A DNA stretch of 60,265 bases from an uncultured Oscillospiraceae bacterium (GTDB lineage Bacteria > Bacillota > Clostridia > Oscillospirales > Oscillospiraceae), in the NCBI GenBank assembly GCA_949494735.1, contig CATABD010000005.1, positions 1-60,265 on the forward strand, written 5' to 3'. How positions within the stretch are numbered: the first letter of the stretch is position 1; each line of letters begins with the position of its first letter. Below, one piece after another: positions 49,934 through 58,058 of the stretch. Below the pieces are notes generated by a model, which saw nothing but the letters and a program-made list of their open reading frames with translations, made no database searches and was not told the origin of the DNA. The translations under genes and the position numbers were made by a program.

Positions 49934-51925
49934 CTATGCCCGCCGGAATTGTTTTTCCAGCTGCTTTTTCGTCAGCTCAATGGCCACCGGCCTGCCGTGG
50001 GGGCAGTACTTCACCGCCCCGCTCATCACCAGCCGGGCCACCTCCTCCAGCTCCTCCCGGCCGCTGCGCCAGCCCCCCTTGATGGCCGCCTTGCATGCCA
50101 TGGTGTGGAGCAGCTCGTCCCGGGCGGACGAGGGGTCGGCCGCCCCGGCCAGCCTCAGCCGCCGGGCCAGCCCGCCCAACGCCTCTTCAATATCCCCGGC
50201 GTCCAGGTAGTCTGGCGCGGAGCGCACCGCCAGGGCGTTCCCGCCGTACTGCTCCACCTCAAAGCCAAACCGGGCCAGCAGCTCCCCCTGCCCCAGCAGA
50301 ATCTCCAGCTCCTCCGGCGGGGGCGCGAGGGTTACGGGGGTGAGCAGCTCCTGCACCATGGGCTGGTAATCCTCCGCCTTGAGCCGGTCGAAGTTGGCCC
50401 GCTCGTGGGCGGCGTGCTTGTCGATGAGCAGCGCCTTGTCCCCCTGCTCCACCACCACATAGGTGCGGAACAGCTCCCCCCGGACCACCCAGGGCTCCTC
50501 CTCCGGGGCGGGGGACGCTTTTTCCTCCGAAGCGGGCTGGATGGGCGCGGGGCCGCCTTTTTCCGCCGGAGCGGGCCCCCGGGCGGGCTGCTCCTCCCGG
50601 ATTGGGGCTGGGGCGGGCCGTCCCGGCTCCGCTTTTGCCGGGGGCGGGCCTTTTCCCCCGGCCCGGGGCTCCGCCCGCACCTCCGGCAGGGGCTCCACCC
50701 ACTGGAAGGGGGAGTCCGCTTTCCCCCGCCCCTGGGGCGCGGGGGCCGGTTTGGCCGGGGCGGGCGGCTGGGGCCGGACGGCGGGCTCCGCGCCCCCCAG
50801 GGGCTTGAACCGGGCGGCGGGCATGAACTGCGTCCCCGCCAGCGTTTTCGCCCCGTCGTTCAGCGGCAGGCTGGCCTGGTTGGGTGTCACCGTGTCCGAC
50901 GGCTTCACCCCCGGTATGGCCGCCTGGGGCCGGGTGTGGTCCCGGTCCAGCGCGGAGAGCACCGCGTGGTACACCGCGGCAAACACCGCCTGTTCCCGCT
51001 GGAACTTCACCTCGGTCTTGGTGGGGTGGACGTTCACATCCACCTGGGCGGGGCTGACGGCGAGGTGGATGACGCAGCCGGGGAATTTGCCCACCATCCT
51101 CTGGTTCTTATAGGCCTCCTCCACAGCCGCCGTCATGAGCCGGCTCTTGACATACCGGCCGTTGACGAAAAAGTGCTGGTAGCCCCGGCTCCCCCGGCAG
51201 CAGGCGGGCAGGGAGGCGAACCCCTCCACGTCCATCCCCTCCCCGCTGCCCTTTACGGGGAGCAGGCCCAGGGCGATGTCCCGGCCCATGACGGCGTAGA
51301 CGGCGCTTTTGAGCTGCCCGTCTCCGGGTGTGAGCAGCTCCTGCTTCCCGTCCCGGATGAACTTCACCGACAGCTCCGGGTGGGACAGGGCGGTGCGCTG
51401 CACCACCGCGAACACGGCGGCCCCCTCCGCCGTATCCTTTTTCATGAACTTCAGCCGGGCGGGGGTGTTGTAAAACAGCTCCCGCACGGTCATGGCCGTC
51501 CCCTTGGGGCAGCCCGCCTCCTCCCGGCCCACCACCTCCCCCGCCTCCACGGCGAGGGCCGTGCCCAGCGCCTCCCCCCCGGTGCGGGTGAGCAGCTCCA
51601 CGCGGGACACGGCGGAGATGGCGGCCAGCGCCTCCCCCCGGAAGCCCAGGGTGCCGATGGCCTCCAGGTCCCGCTCGGTGGAAATTTTGGAGGTGGCGTG
51701 GCGCAGGAAGGCGGTGGGGGCCTGGTCCGCCGGGATGCCGCAGCCGTCATCGGTCACCCGGATGAGGGACATGCCGCCGTGGGCGATCTCCACCGTGACG
51801 GCGGACGCCCCGGCGTCGATGGCGTTTTCCAGCAGCTCCTTGACCACGCTGGCCGGGCGCTCCACCACCTCACCGGCGGCGATGAGGTCGGCCACATGGG
51901 GGTCCAGTACTTGAATATTGGGCAT
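49934..51925 (-). CDS. mutL: DNA mismatch repair protein MutL
   Basis: 663 residues from ATG 51925 (GCGAGG upstream). GHKL ATPase motifs NAIDAGA, DDGCGI and GFRGEALAAISAV; a long Pro/Ala-rich linker (about 380-475) and a C-terminal dimerisation/endonuclease domain with LLIDKHAAHERANFDRL (a DQHAxxE-type metal motif with K in place of Q) and the terminal CPHGRP. mutS is not in the window. Confidence 0.95.
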   Translation of the reverse strand: MPNIQVLDPHVADLIAAGEVVERPASVVKELLENAIDAGASAVTVEIAHGGMSLIRVTDDGCGIPADQAPTAFLRHATSKISTERDLEAIGTLGFRGEALAAISAVSRVELLTRTGGEALGTALAVEAGEVVGREEAGCPKGTAMTVRELFYNTPARLKFMKKDTAEGAAVFAVVQRTALSHPELSVKFIRDGKQELLTPGDGQLKSAVYAVMGRDIALGLLPVKGSGEGMDVEGFASLPACCRGSRGYQHFFVNGRYVKSRLMTAAVEEAYKNQRMVGKFPGCVIHLAVSPAQVDVNVHPTKTEVKFQREQAVFAAVYHAVLSALDRDHTRPQAAIPGVKPSDTVTPNQASLPLNDGAKTLAGTQFMPAARFKPLGGAEPAVRPQPPAPAKPAPAPQGRGKADSPFQWVEPLPEVRAEPRAGGKGPPPAKAEPGRPAPAPIREEQPARGPAPAEKGGPAPIQPASEEKASPAPEEEPWVVRGELFRTYVVVEQGDKALLIDKHAAHERANFDRLKAEDYQPMVQELLTPVTLAPPPEELEILLGQGELLARFGFEVEQYGGNALAVRSAPDYLDAGDIEEALGGLARRLRLAGAADPSSARDELLHTMACKAAIKGGWRSGREELEEVARLVMSGAVKYCPHGRPVAIELTKKQLEKQFRRA

Positions 51926-51947
51926 AGCGCCTCGCTTTCTCCGCCCC

Positions 51948-51976
51948 TTGACATTTGGCGGCGGCAAGAGTATACT
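51948..51976 (+). promoter_or_regulatory. Consensus sigma-A promoter
   Basis: Perfect TTGACA (51948-51953), 17 bp, TATACT (51971-51976); drives the 73-residue gene at 52007. Confidence 0.85.
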
Positions 51977-52006
51977 TTACAATGATTAGGAAGGAGGGAA
52001 GCGCCC

Positions 52007-52228
52007 ATGGTAAACGGAGTCGGACGGCAGGCGGGCGCCTATCCGGCGGCCTCCGGCGGCAGGGCCCCCGCCCTGGACGGCCAGGGGCGGGGCGGGAAGG
52101 AGCTGACCACCGTCACCACCCACTGCGATAAAGACCACCGGCACACCCCAAGCTGCCCCCACACCGTCTATACCAGAACGGTGGACGAGGCCCAGCGCCG
52201 GGGCGAGTACATCGACCTGTACGCATAA
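52007..52228 (+). CDS. Small conserved protein of unknown function
   Basis: 73 residues; strong promoter, AGGAGGG ribosome site and its own terminator show it is a genuine single-gene unit. The C-terminal half (TVTTHCDKDHRHTPSCPHTVYTRTVDEAQRRGEYIDLYA) is polar with two Cys and four His that could bind a metal; the N-terminal half is Gly/Ala-rich and flexible. No family recognised. Confidence 0.75.
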   Translation: MVNGVGRQAGAYPAASGGRAPALDGQGRGGKELTTVTTHCDKDHRHTPSCPHTVYTRTVDEAQRRGEYIDLYA

Positions 52229-52239
52229 CGGATATCCCT

Positions 52240-52269
52240 GCGGGGGCGCGTCTGCGCCCCCGCTTTTTT
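52240..52269 (+). terminator. Terminator of the 73-residue gene
   Basis: Perfect 10-bp stem GCGGGGGCGC/GCGCCCCCGC, GTCT loop, then TTTTTT. Confidence 0.92.
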
Positions 52270-52284
52270 GCGTCCCGCAGGGCG

Positions 52285-52719
52285 CTACACCTCAAGCAAT
52301 ATGGTGATGGGCCCGTCGTTTTGGGAGAACACCTGCATCTCGGCTCCGAACTCCCCGTGCTCCACCCGGAAGCCCCTCTCCCGGCAGGCGGCCATAAACC
52401 GCTCATAGAGGGGGACGGCCAGCTCCGGCTTGGCCGCGTGGGAGAACCCCGGGCGGCGGGAGGAGGTGTCGGCGTACAGGGTGAACTGGCTCACCACCAG
52501 CAGCGCGCCCCCCACGGCAGCCAGATTAAGGTTCATCTTACCGTCCTCGTCGTCAAAAATGCGCAGGCCGCACACCTTATCGGCCAGCTTGTCGGCGCTG
52601 GCCTGGGTGTCCTCCGGGCCCACCCCCAGCAGCACCAGCAAGCCCGTGTCAATGGCCCCGTTTATCCTGCCGTCAATCTCCACACGGGCGTTTTTCACCC
52701 GGGTCACCACCGCGCGCAT
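52285..52719 (-). CDS. dtd: D-aminoacyl-tRNA deacylase
   Basis: 144 residues, full length for Dtd. Catalytic motifs SQFTLYAD and the cross-subunit Gly-cisPro region NDGPITI are present. Here the usual GFxxA element reads RRPGFSHAAKP. It removes D-amino acids and glycine mischarged on tRNA. GGAGG 7 bp before the ATG. Confidence 0.95.
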   Translation of the reverse strand: MRAVVTRVKNARVEIDGRINGAIDTGLLVLLGVGPEDTQASADKLADKVCGLRIFDDEDGKMNLNLAAVGGALLVVSQFTLYADTSSRRPGFSHAAKPELAVPLYERFMAACRERGFRVEHGEFGAEMQVFSQNDGPITILLEV

Positions 52720-52782
52720 GGCGGCACCTCCTTATTGCCTGTTTTCTGTCATTATACACGGAAAAGGCCCTGCTGTCACGCC

Positions 52783-54165
52783 CTATTTCCCCACGCAGAA
52801 CCGCTCGAAAATCCGCGCCGTCACATCCTCACGGACTGTCCGGCCCGTCAGCTCGCCCAGGGCGGCCATGGCCTCCTCCACGTCGGCCACCACCGCGTCG
52901 GGGGGCATACCCGCCCCCAGGGCCTGCGTCCCCCGGCGCACCGCCCCAAGGGCCCGGCCCGCCGCCTCCGCCTGCCTTGCGTTGGTGAGCATGGCCCCGG
53001 CCTGCACGTTCTCCGGCGCGGGGAACAGCGCCGCCACCGCCTCCTCCAGCCCGGTCAGCCCCTGGCCGGTTTTGGCGGACAGGGAAACCATGGCGGCGGG
53101 GGCGTTCTCCGGCTGCGCGGCGCTCCACAACGCGCAGGGCCCCGTCAGATCCCGCTTGCTCACCACCCAGATCCAGGGCTTTCCCAACGAAGACGCCAGC
53201 TCCAGCACCTCCGCGTCCTCCGCCGTAAAGTCCGCCGACCCGTCGGTGACGGCCAGGATCAGCTCCGCCCCCTCCATGGCGGCGCGGGCGCGCTCCACCC
53301 CCAGCCGCTCCACCGCGTCCCCCGTCTCCCGCAGCCCCGCGGTGTCGATGAGCCGCAAAAGGACGCCGCCGAAGCTCAAGCGCTCCTCCACCGTATCCCG
53401 GGTGGTGCCGGGTATGTCGGTGACAATGGCCCGCTCCCGGCCCAGCAGGGCGTTGAACAGGGTGGACTTGCCTGCGTTGGGCCGTCCCACGATGGCGCAG
53501 GGTGCCCCCTCGTTCAAAAGCCGCCCCCGCCGGTAGGTGGCCGCCAAGGTGTCCAGCTTTGCCGCCGCCCGGCCCAGCGCCCCGGCCAGCTCCTCCCGCT
53601 CGAAGGGCTCAATGTCCTCGTCCGGGTAGTCCAGTACCGCGTGGAAGTGGGCACACAGGTCGGCCAGCTCCCGGTAAACGCCGTCCACCGCCCGGGCCAG
53701 CGCCCCCCCCAGCTGGCCCGCCGCCTGATAGACGGCGGCGGGGGTCTCGGCGTGGATCAGGTCGGCCACCGCCTCGGTGCGGGTCAGATCCAGCCTGCCG
53801 TTCAAAAACGCCCGCCGGGTGAACTCCCCCGGCCCGGCCTGCCGCGCCCCGGCGCTGAAAAGCGCCTCCAGCCCCAGGGCCAGGGCGGCGGGGGAGCCGT
53901 GGCACTGCAGCTCCGCCGTGTCCTCGCCGGTGTAGCTGCGGGGGGCCCGGGAGACGGTGCAAAGGCAGCGGTCAATCACCGCCCCGTCCCTGTCCCGCAG
54001 CGCGCCGTACACCAGCGCCCGGTCGGGCCGCTGGGACATGGGCCCGCCGCGGAAGGGGGTGAACACCTTGTCCACAGCGGGGACGGCCCCCGGCCCGGAT
54101 AGGCGGAGTATGCCGATGGCGGAGGGGGCCATGGGGGTGGCGGCGGCGGCGATGGTATCGGTCAT
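52783..54165 (-). CDS. mnmE: tRNA uridine-5-carboxymethylaminomethyl modification GTPase MnmE
   Basis: 460 residues. N-terminal folate-binding domain (IAAAATPMAPSAIGILRLSG, YTGEDTAELQCHGSP, GPGEFTRRAFLNGRLDLTRTEAV), G domain with G1 GRPNAGKST, G2 TTRDTVEE, G3 DTAG, G4-like SKRD, and the C-terminal FCVGK catalytic Cys motif. It modifies U34 of several tRNAs with MnmG, whose gene is not adjacent here although the two are often neighbours near the origin. Confidence 0.95.
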   Translation of the reverse strand: MTDTIAAAATPMAPSAIGILRLSGPGAVPAVDKVFTPFRGGPMSQRPDRALVYGALRDRDGAVIDRCLCTVSRAPRSYTGEDTAELQCHGSPAALALGLEALFSAGARQAGPGEFTRRAFLNGRLDLTRTEAVADLIHAETPAAVYQAAGQLGGALARAVDGVYRELADLCAHFHAVLDYPDEDIEPFEREELAGALGRAAAKLDTLAATYRRGRLLNEGAPCAIVGRPNAGKSTLFNALLGRERAIVTDIPGTTRDTVEERLSFGGVLLRLIDTAGLRETGDAVERLGVERARAAMEGAELILAVTDGSADFTAEDAEVLELASSLGKPWIWVVSKRDLTGPCALWSAAQPENAPAAMVSLSAKTGQGLTGLEEAVAALFPAPENVQAGAMLTNARQAEAAGRALGAVRRGTQALGAGMPPDAVVADVEEAMAALGELTGRTVREDVTARIFERFCVGK

Positions 54166-54232
54166 GTGGGTTCACCTCACACTTGGTTTGGCCCTATCTT
54201 ACCACAGCCCGCCCCTTCTTTCAATGCGCGCC

Positions 54233-54262
54233 TTGCGTCCCCGGCCCATTTTGTGGTATACT
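54233..54262 (+). promoter_or_regulatory. Promoter of the SecB-like gene
   Basis: TTGCGT (54233-54238), 18 bp, TATACT (54257-54262). Confidence 0.55.
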
Positions 54263-54293
54263 ATGATAAAATCCAACAATGGAGGTATTTCCC

Positions 54294-54704
54294 ATGGCGG
54301 AACTTACCATGCTCTCCTACAAGCTCCAGGACCTGCAATTTTTCAATAAGCTGGACGCGCCGGGCCAGATCCAGCTGGAAAACAATTTTTCCTTCTCCGT
54401 GAACTATAACCGGGACAACACCCGCTGCATGGCCAAGCTCTACCAGTGCGTGAAGGACAAGACGGACAGCCCCGACCACCGTTTTTTCGTGTCGGTGGAG
54501 CTGGCGGGGATTTTCGAGGTGACAGGCCCCCTCACCGACGAGGACAAACGGGACTTCCACGTGGCCTGCTACCAGCAGCTCTTCCCCTACGCCGAGCTGA
54601 TTGCCAAGCAGACCTGCGCCGCCGGGGGTATGCCCAACTTCCTTCTGCCGCGCCAGCGGATGAGCCGGGACAACGTGGTGGTCAACCGGCCCGCCAACGG
54701 CTGA
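54294..54704 (+). CDS. SecB-like export chaperone
   Basis: 136 residues. ATG 54294 is preceded by GGAGG, which overlaps an upstream in-frame ATG at 54279, so the later start is used. The SecB fold signature is seen in the second half: RFFVSVELAGIFEV, then a helix ending LFPYAELIAKQTCAAGGMPNFLLP, comparable to the ILFPYARE...FPQLNL end of proteobacterial SecB. Could serve Sec export or, as with SecB-like proteins elsewhere, a toxin-antitoxin system, but no toxin gene is adjacent. Confidence 0.72.
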   Translation: MAELTMLSYKLQDLQFFNKLDAPGQIQLENNFSFSVNYNRDNTRCMAKLYQCVKDKTDSPDHRFFVSVELAGIFEVTGPLTDEDKRDFHVACYQQLFPYAELIAKQTCAAGGMPNFLLPRQRMSRDNVVVNRPANG

Positions 54705-54707
54705 AAA

Positions 54708-54749
54708 AGCGCTCCCCGCCTATTTGGCGGGGAGCGCTCTTGTTTTTTT
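54708..54749 (+). terminator. Terminator of the SecB-like gene
   Basis: Perfect 13-bp stem AGCGCTCCCCGCC/GGCGGGGAGCGCT, then CTTG and T7. Confidence 0.92.
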
Positions 54750-54759
54750 GGGGGGGCGT

Positions 54760-55022
54760 CCAGCTTTTTGTCACGCTGCGAAGCGGCCAGGACGCTCGGG
54801 CGCTTTCGCTATGATTCAGGCAAAACCCGATCCCGCCTTGCGGGCTCTGGGCTTTTGCCCTCACTCCGCTCCAAGCTCCCTCGCTGTCCGCTTCTCCGCG
54901 CCCAGCTTTTTGTCACGCTGCGAAGCGGCCAGGACGCTCGGGCGCTTTCGCTATGATTCAGGCAAAACCCGATCCCGCCTTGCGGGCTCTGGGCTTTTGC
55001 CTTCACTCCGCTCCAAGCTCCC
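54760..55022. repeat. Tandem 142-bp-period repeat in a 476-bp non-coding stretch
   Basis: 54760-54880 and 54902-55022 are about 121 bp long and differ at one base. A third, degenerate start (CAGCTCTTTGTCACGCT) appears near 55042 and short AAGCTCGCGCTCAGCTC echoes run to 55190. Open frames across it (both strands) repeat the same peptides and have no ribosome sites, so I regard them as non-coding. Nothing else is seen in 54750-55180. Confidence 0.9.
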
Positions 55023-55180
55023 CTGCGCGGCTATCCTCGCGCTCAGCTCTTTGTCACGCTCGCTTTGGGCGCGCTTTCCGGCCCGGCTTCCCTCCGGCTC
55101 GGGCTGGTCTCCGGGCCGCTTTGCGGCCCTGCGCTCGCCCTCGCTCCAGTCCATCCGGGCCGGCGCGCCTAAGCTCGCGC

Positions 55181-55576
55181 TCAGCTCTTCTCCTCAAACA
55201 CCGCGCCGCAGGAGCGGCAGTGGACGGTGATGCGCCCCTTTCCCCGGGGCACCCGCATCTGCTGGCCGCAGTTGGGGCACTTGAAGTAGCGGTGCTCCCT
55301 GTCGTGGGCCCGGGCGCGGAAGGTGCTCCACCGGCGCAGCGCGGGCCGGACGGCCTGAAGGAACCTGGCGTTCTCCGCCCGGCGGCGCTCCAGGTTCCGG
55401 GACAGGGAGCGGTACAGGCTGGCAACCACCAGGATCAGGGCCAGCAGCTCAAAAACCAGCATCCTGGTGAACAGGAACACCACATAGAGGATCACGTACA
55501 GGGCGATGAGCAGCAAATTCAGCTGGTCGCCCCCGTAGCGCCCGGTCATGAATCGGGTCATATAGCGGCGGATCAT
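55181..55576 (-). CDS. Membrane protein with C-terminal zinc ribbon
   Basis: 131 residues; GGAGGTGAGC precedes the ATG. A hydrophobic hairpin (about 20-58) is followed by a basic helix (YRSLSRNLERRRAENARFL) and a zinc ribbon FKCPNCGQQMRVPRGKGRITVHCRSCGAVFEEKS. Conserved in clostridia, role unknown; the ribbon resembles those of RNA- or DNA-binding proteins. Confidence 0.8.
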   Translation of the reverse strand: MIRRYMTRFMTGRYGGDQLNLLLIALYVILYVVFLFTRMLVFELLALILVVASLYRSLSRNLERRRAENARFLQAVRPALRRWSTFRARAHDREHRYFKCPNCGQQMRVPRGKGRITVHCRSCGAVFEEKS

Positions 55577-55625
55577 GGGCGCTCACCTCCTACGGGGACC
55601 GGGTTCCGGGATTTTGAATAGTTCT

Positions 55626-55654
55626 ATGATAGCGCTCTGAAATGTCCTAGTCAA
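55626..55654 (-). promoter_or_regulatory. Promoter of the zinc-ribbon membrane protein gene
   Basis: Minus strand: TTGACT (55649-55654), 17 bp, TATCAT (55626-55631). Confidence 0.7.
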
Positions 55655-55725
55655 TGGGGTAACCGTAAACAAAATGTGAATTTCTGCCGTCCCGGCCCCT
55701 CCCAGGAGGTTTTTCCTTGTGCCTA

Positions 55726-55779
55726 TTGACAAACTCGATATTCGAGAATATAATAGGGGCAAAATACTCGAATATCGAG
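55726..55779 (+). promoter_or_regulatory. Consensus promoter with two PadR-type operators
   Basis: Perfect TTGACA (55726-55731), 17 bp, perfect TATAAT (55749-55754). Palindromes CTCGATATTCGAG (55734-55746, between the boxes) and CTCGAATATCGAG (55767-55779, downstream) are 33 bp apart, three helical turns. Strong promoter under tight repression. Confidence 0.9.
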
Positions 55780-55793
55780 AATGGAGGCGACCC

Positions 55794-56108
55794 ATGCCAC
55801 GCGCAAAATTTCAGACCTTGACGGAGCAGATGTTCTACATCCTTTTGTGCCTGCGGGAGGAGTGTTATGGCATGGACATCCTGGACAAGGTGCCCGCCAT
55901 CACCCAGGGGCGGGTGAACGTGGGCTCCGGGACGCTCTATAACCTGCTGGAGCAGTTTGCGCAGGCGGGGATGATCCGGGCGACCCGTGTGGAGGGGCGC
56001 AGGCGCAGCTACCTGCTGACGGATTTCGGCCGGGATATCCTGCGCCGGGAGTATAATCGTATCCGCGCCCAGGCGGAGGACTACCGCCTGGCCTTTGGAG
56101 AGGAGTGA
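55794..56108 (+). CDS. PadR-family transcriptional repressor
   Basis: 104 residues from ATG 55794 (GGAGG 7 bp upstream). Winged HTH: LTEQMFYILLCLREECYGMDILDKVPAITQGRVNVGSGTLYNLLEQFAQAGMIRATRVEGRRRSYLLTDFG, with one C-terminal dimer helix (PadR-s2 type). It precedes a DUF2812 gene, its usual partner, and likely binds the two CTCGA palindromes. Confidence 0.92.
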   Translation: MPRAKFQTLTEQMFYILLCLREECYGMDILDKVPAITQGRVNVGSGTLYNLLEQFAQAGMIRATRVEGRRRSYLLTDFGRDILRREYNRIRAQAEDYRLAFGEE

Positions 56109-56113
56109 GGGAA

Positions 56114-57145
56114 ATGAAAGAGACCAAACGCCGCGTGGAGCTGTTTTCCTTCTATGACCGCACCGGGTTGGAGGCCCACCTGGCCCGGATGGCGGGGCGG
56201 GGCTGGCTTTTGGAGAAGATCGGGGCATTCCTGTGGACCTACCACAAAATCGAGCCCAGGCAGCTGGCCTTTTCCGTGTGCTACTTCCCCAGGGCCTCCC
56301 AGTTCGACCCCGAGCCCAGCCAGGAGCAGCAGACCTTTTACGAGTTCTGCGCCCATACCGGCTGGACGCTGGCGGCGTCCAGCGCCCAGCTCCAGGTCTT
56401 TTACAATGAGCGGCCCGACCCCATCCCCATCGACACCGACCCGGCGGTGGAGGTGGAGGCCATCCACCGCGCCATGAAACGGGGTGTCCTGCCCTCCCAG
56501 GCGCTGCTGCTGGGGGTGGCGGTGCTCAACGGGGCTCTGTTTGTCACCCGGCTGCTGGGCGACCCCATCGGCGTGCTGGCCAGCGCCGCCAACCTGTTCA
56601 CCGGGCTGTGCTGGGTGCTTATCATCGCGCTGCTCGGGGTGGAGTGGGCCGGCTACTTCTCCTGGCGCCGCAAGGCGGTGCGGGCGGCCCAGCGGGGGGA
56701 GTTCTGCCAAACCCGCAGCCGCCGCAAGCTCCAGATCGCCTCCCTGGTCCTCCTGACCATAGGACTGGCCTATTATATCCTGTCCGTCCTCTCCTCCGGC
56801 AGCCGGATGATGGTCACCCTGATGGTTTTGATGTTCTGCGTCTACATCCCGGCGGTGTTTTTGCTGGTGTTCAACATCAGGGGGCTGCTCAAACGCCTGA
56901 AAGCCCCCGCCGGGGTGAACCGCGCCGTCTCCATCGCCGCCAGCCTCGTCCTGTCCCTGGCCATCCTGATGGGCATCACCTTCGGCACCTTTTACGCCTA
57001 TGGCCGGGGCTGGCTGTCCCGGGATGCGGACGCGGCCTGGCTGCCCCTGGCGGTGGATGAGCTGACGGGCGCGGAACGCCAGGACTATATCAGGGCAAGC
57101 CTCACGGACCAATCCCTTCTGCTGGCCCGGTTCACCGCGCAGTAG
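56114..57145 (+). CDS. DUF2812 membrane protein, N-terminal part, cut by an in-frame amber codon
   Basis: 343 residues from ATG 56114 (GGAG upstream); a GTG at 56105 overlapping the PadR stop is possible. An N-terminal DUF2812 domain (RVELFSFYDRTGLEAHLARMAGRGWLLEKIGAFLWTYHKIEP, CYFPRASQFDPEPS) is followed by five or six membrane spans and an outer part. The frame ends at TAG 57143-57145 after ARFTAQ, but the same frame continues for 118 codons with family-like sequence. The truncated product keeps all membrane spans and loses the end of the outer domain. Confidence 0.8.
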   Translation: MKETKRRVELFSFYDRTGLEAHLARMAGRGWLLEKIGAFLWTYHKIEPRQLAFSVCYFPRASQFDPEPSQEQQTFYEFCAHTGWTLAASSAQLQVFYNERPDPIPIDTDPAVEVEAIHRAMKRGVLPSQALLLGVAVLNGALFVTRLLGDPIGVLASAANLFTGLCWVLIIALLGVEWAGYFSWRRKAVRAAQRGEFCQTRSRRKLQIASLVLLTIGLAYYILSVLSSGSRMMVTLMVLMFCVYIPAVFLLVFNIRGLLKRLKAPAGVNRAVSIAASLVLSLAILMGITFGTFYAYGRGWLSRDADAAWLPLAVDELTGAERQDYIRASLTDQSLLLARFTAQ

Positions 57146-57502
57146 CACCCCCGGCGGGGGGCGGAGCGCTATACGCAGCTGCCCTCCCTGGAGTATACCG
57201 TCACCCTGGTGAAGGCCCCCTTCCTCTATGACCTGTGCAAAAGCTCCCTGCTCCACGACCGGGCGGAGCGCTGGAACCGGGACATGCCGGAGGGCAGCTG
57301 GTATTTTTACGAACCGGCGGACCCCGCTCCCTGGGGGGCGGCAGAGGCGTACCAGTGGACCAGCCGAACCTCCGGCCCCTGGAACACCTACCTGCTGTGC
57401 TACCCGGACCGCTTTGTGGAGATCGAGTTCGACCTGAAGTGGACCCCCACCCCTGCCCAGATGGCCCTCGCGGGGGAGCGGCTGGGCCGGGACGCGGTGT
57501 GA
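57146..57502 (+). pseudogene. C-terminal remnant of the DUF2812 protein behind the amber codon
   Basis: Same frame as the preceding CDS: it resumes HPRRGAERYTQLPSLEYTVTLVKAPFLYDLCKSS and ends at TGA 57502. KAPFLYDLCKSSLLH and WTYLLCYPDR-like segments are what DUF2812 proteins have at their C-terminus. No ribosome site supports separate translation (an ATG-less start; GTG 57209 is unsupported). A single C-to-T change of CAG to TAG would explain the split. Confidence 0.7.
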
Positions 57503-57510
57503 TTTTCCCG

Positions 57511-57546
57511 TTGCGGCAAAGCCCCCGGCATGGTATACTTGCCGCA
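57511..57546 (+). promoter_or_regulatory. Promoter with flanking inverted repeat
   Basis: TTGCGG (57511-57516), 17 bp, TATACT (57534-57539). TGCGGCAA (57512-57519) and TTGCCGCA (57539-57546) form an 8-bp inverted repeat across the boxes, a possible operator. Confidence 0.6.
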
Positions 57547-57569
57547 GAAACAAAAAGGGGGAATCCCAA

Positions 57570-58058
57570 ATGGCCCGCATCGACAAGACTAACTACTATC
57601 TGGACATCGCCGGAACCGTGCTGGAGCGGTCCACCTGCATGCGTCGGCACTATGGGGCCATCATCGTGCAGGACGACGAGATCGTCTCCTCCGGCTACAA
57701 CGGCGCCCCCCGGGGGCGAAAGAACTGCGGCGATCTGGGCTACTGCGCCCGGGAGGCGCTGAACATCCCCTCCGGGGAGCGGTACGAGCTGTGCCGCTCC
57801 GTCCACGCCGAGGCCAACGCCATCATCTCCGCCCCCCGGCGGGAGGTGCTGGGGGCCACGCTGTACATGGTTTGCAAGGACCCGGAGACGGGGGCGCTCA
57901 TCCCCGGCTCCACCTCCTGCTCCATGTGCCGCAGGCTCATCATCAACGCGGGCATTTCCCAGGTAATCATCCGGGACACCCCCACGGACTACCGGGTGGT
58001 GGACGTGGAGCGGGAGTGGATCGACCGGGACGACTCCATCCCGGAGGCGGCGCAATGA
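57570..58058 (+). CDS. Deoxycytidylate-deaminase-family protein (ComEB-like)
   Basis: 162 residues. Zinc deaminase motifs: HAEANAI (catalytic Glu) and PGSTSCSMCRR (two Cys ligands). Extra N-terminal Cys/His sites (CMRRHYGAIIV, NCGDLGYC) are as in dCMP deaminases. Feeds dUMP for thymidylate synthesis. The stop overlaps the apbE start (ATGA). Confidence 0.9.
   Translation: MARIDKTNYYLDIAGTVLERSTCMRRHYGAIIVQDDEIVSSGYNGAPRGRKNCGDLGYCAREALNIPSGERYELCRSVHAEANAIISAPRREVLGATLYMVCKDPETGALIPGSTSCSMCRRLIINAGISQVIIRDTPTDYRVVDVEREWIDRDDSIPEAAQ

Noticed and set aside
49949..51985. 678-codon rightward frame opposite mutL
   Set aside because: Antisense shadow of a conserved gene with no family similarity visible.
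54724..55230. Hypothetical proteins encoded in the repeat region
   Set aside because: Frames on both strands repeat the same peptides, have no ribosome sites and arise from the 142-bp repeat.
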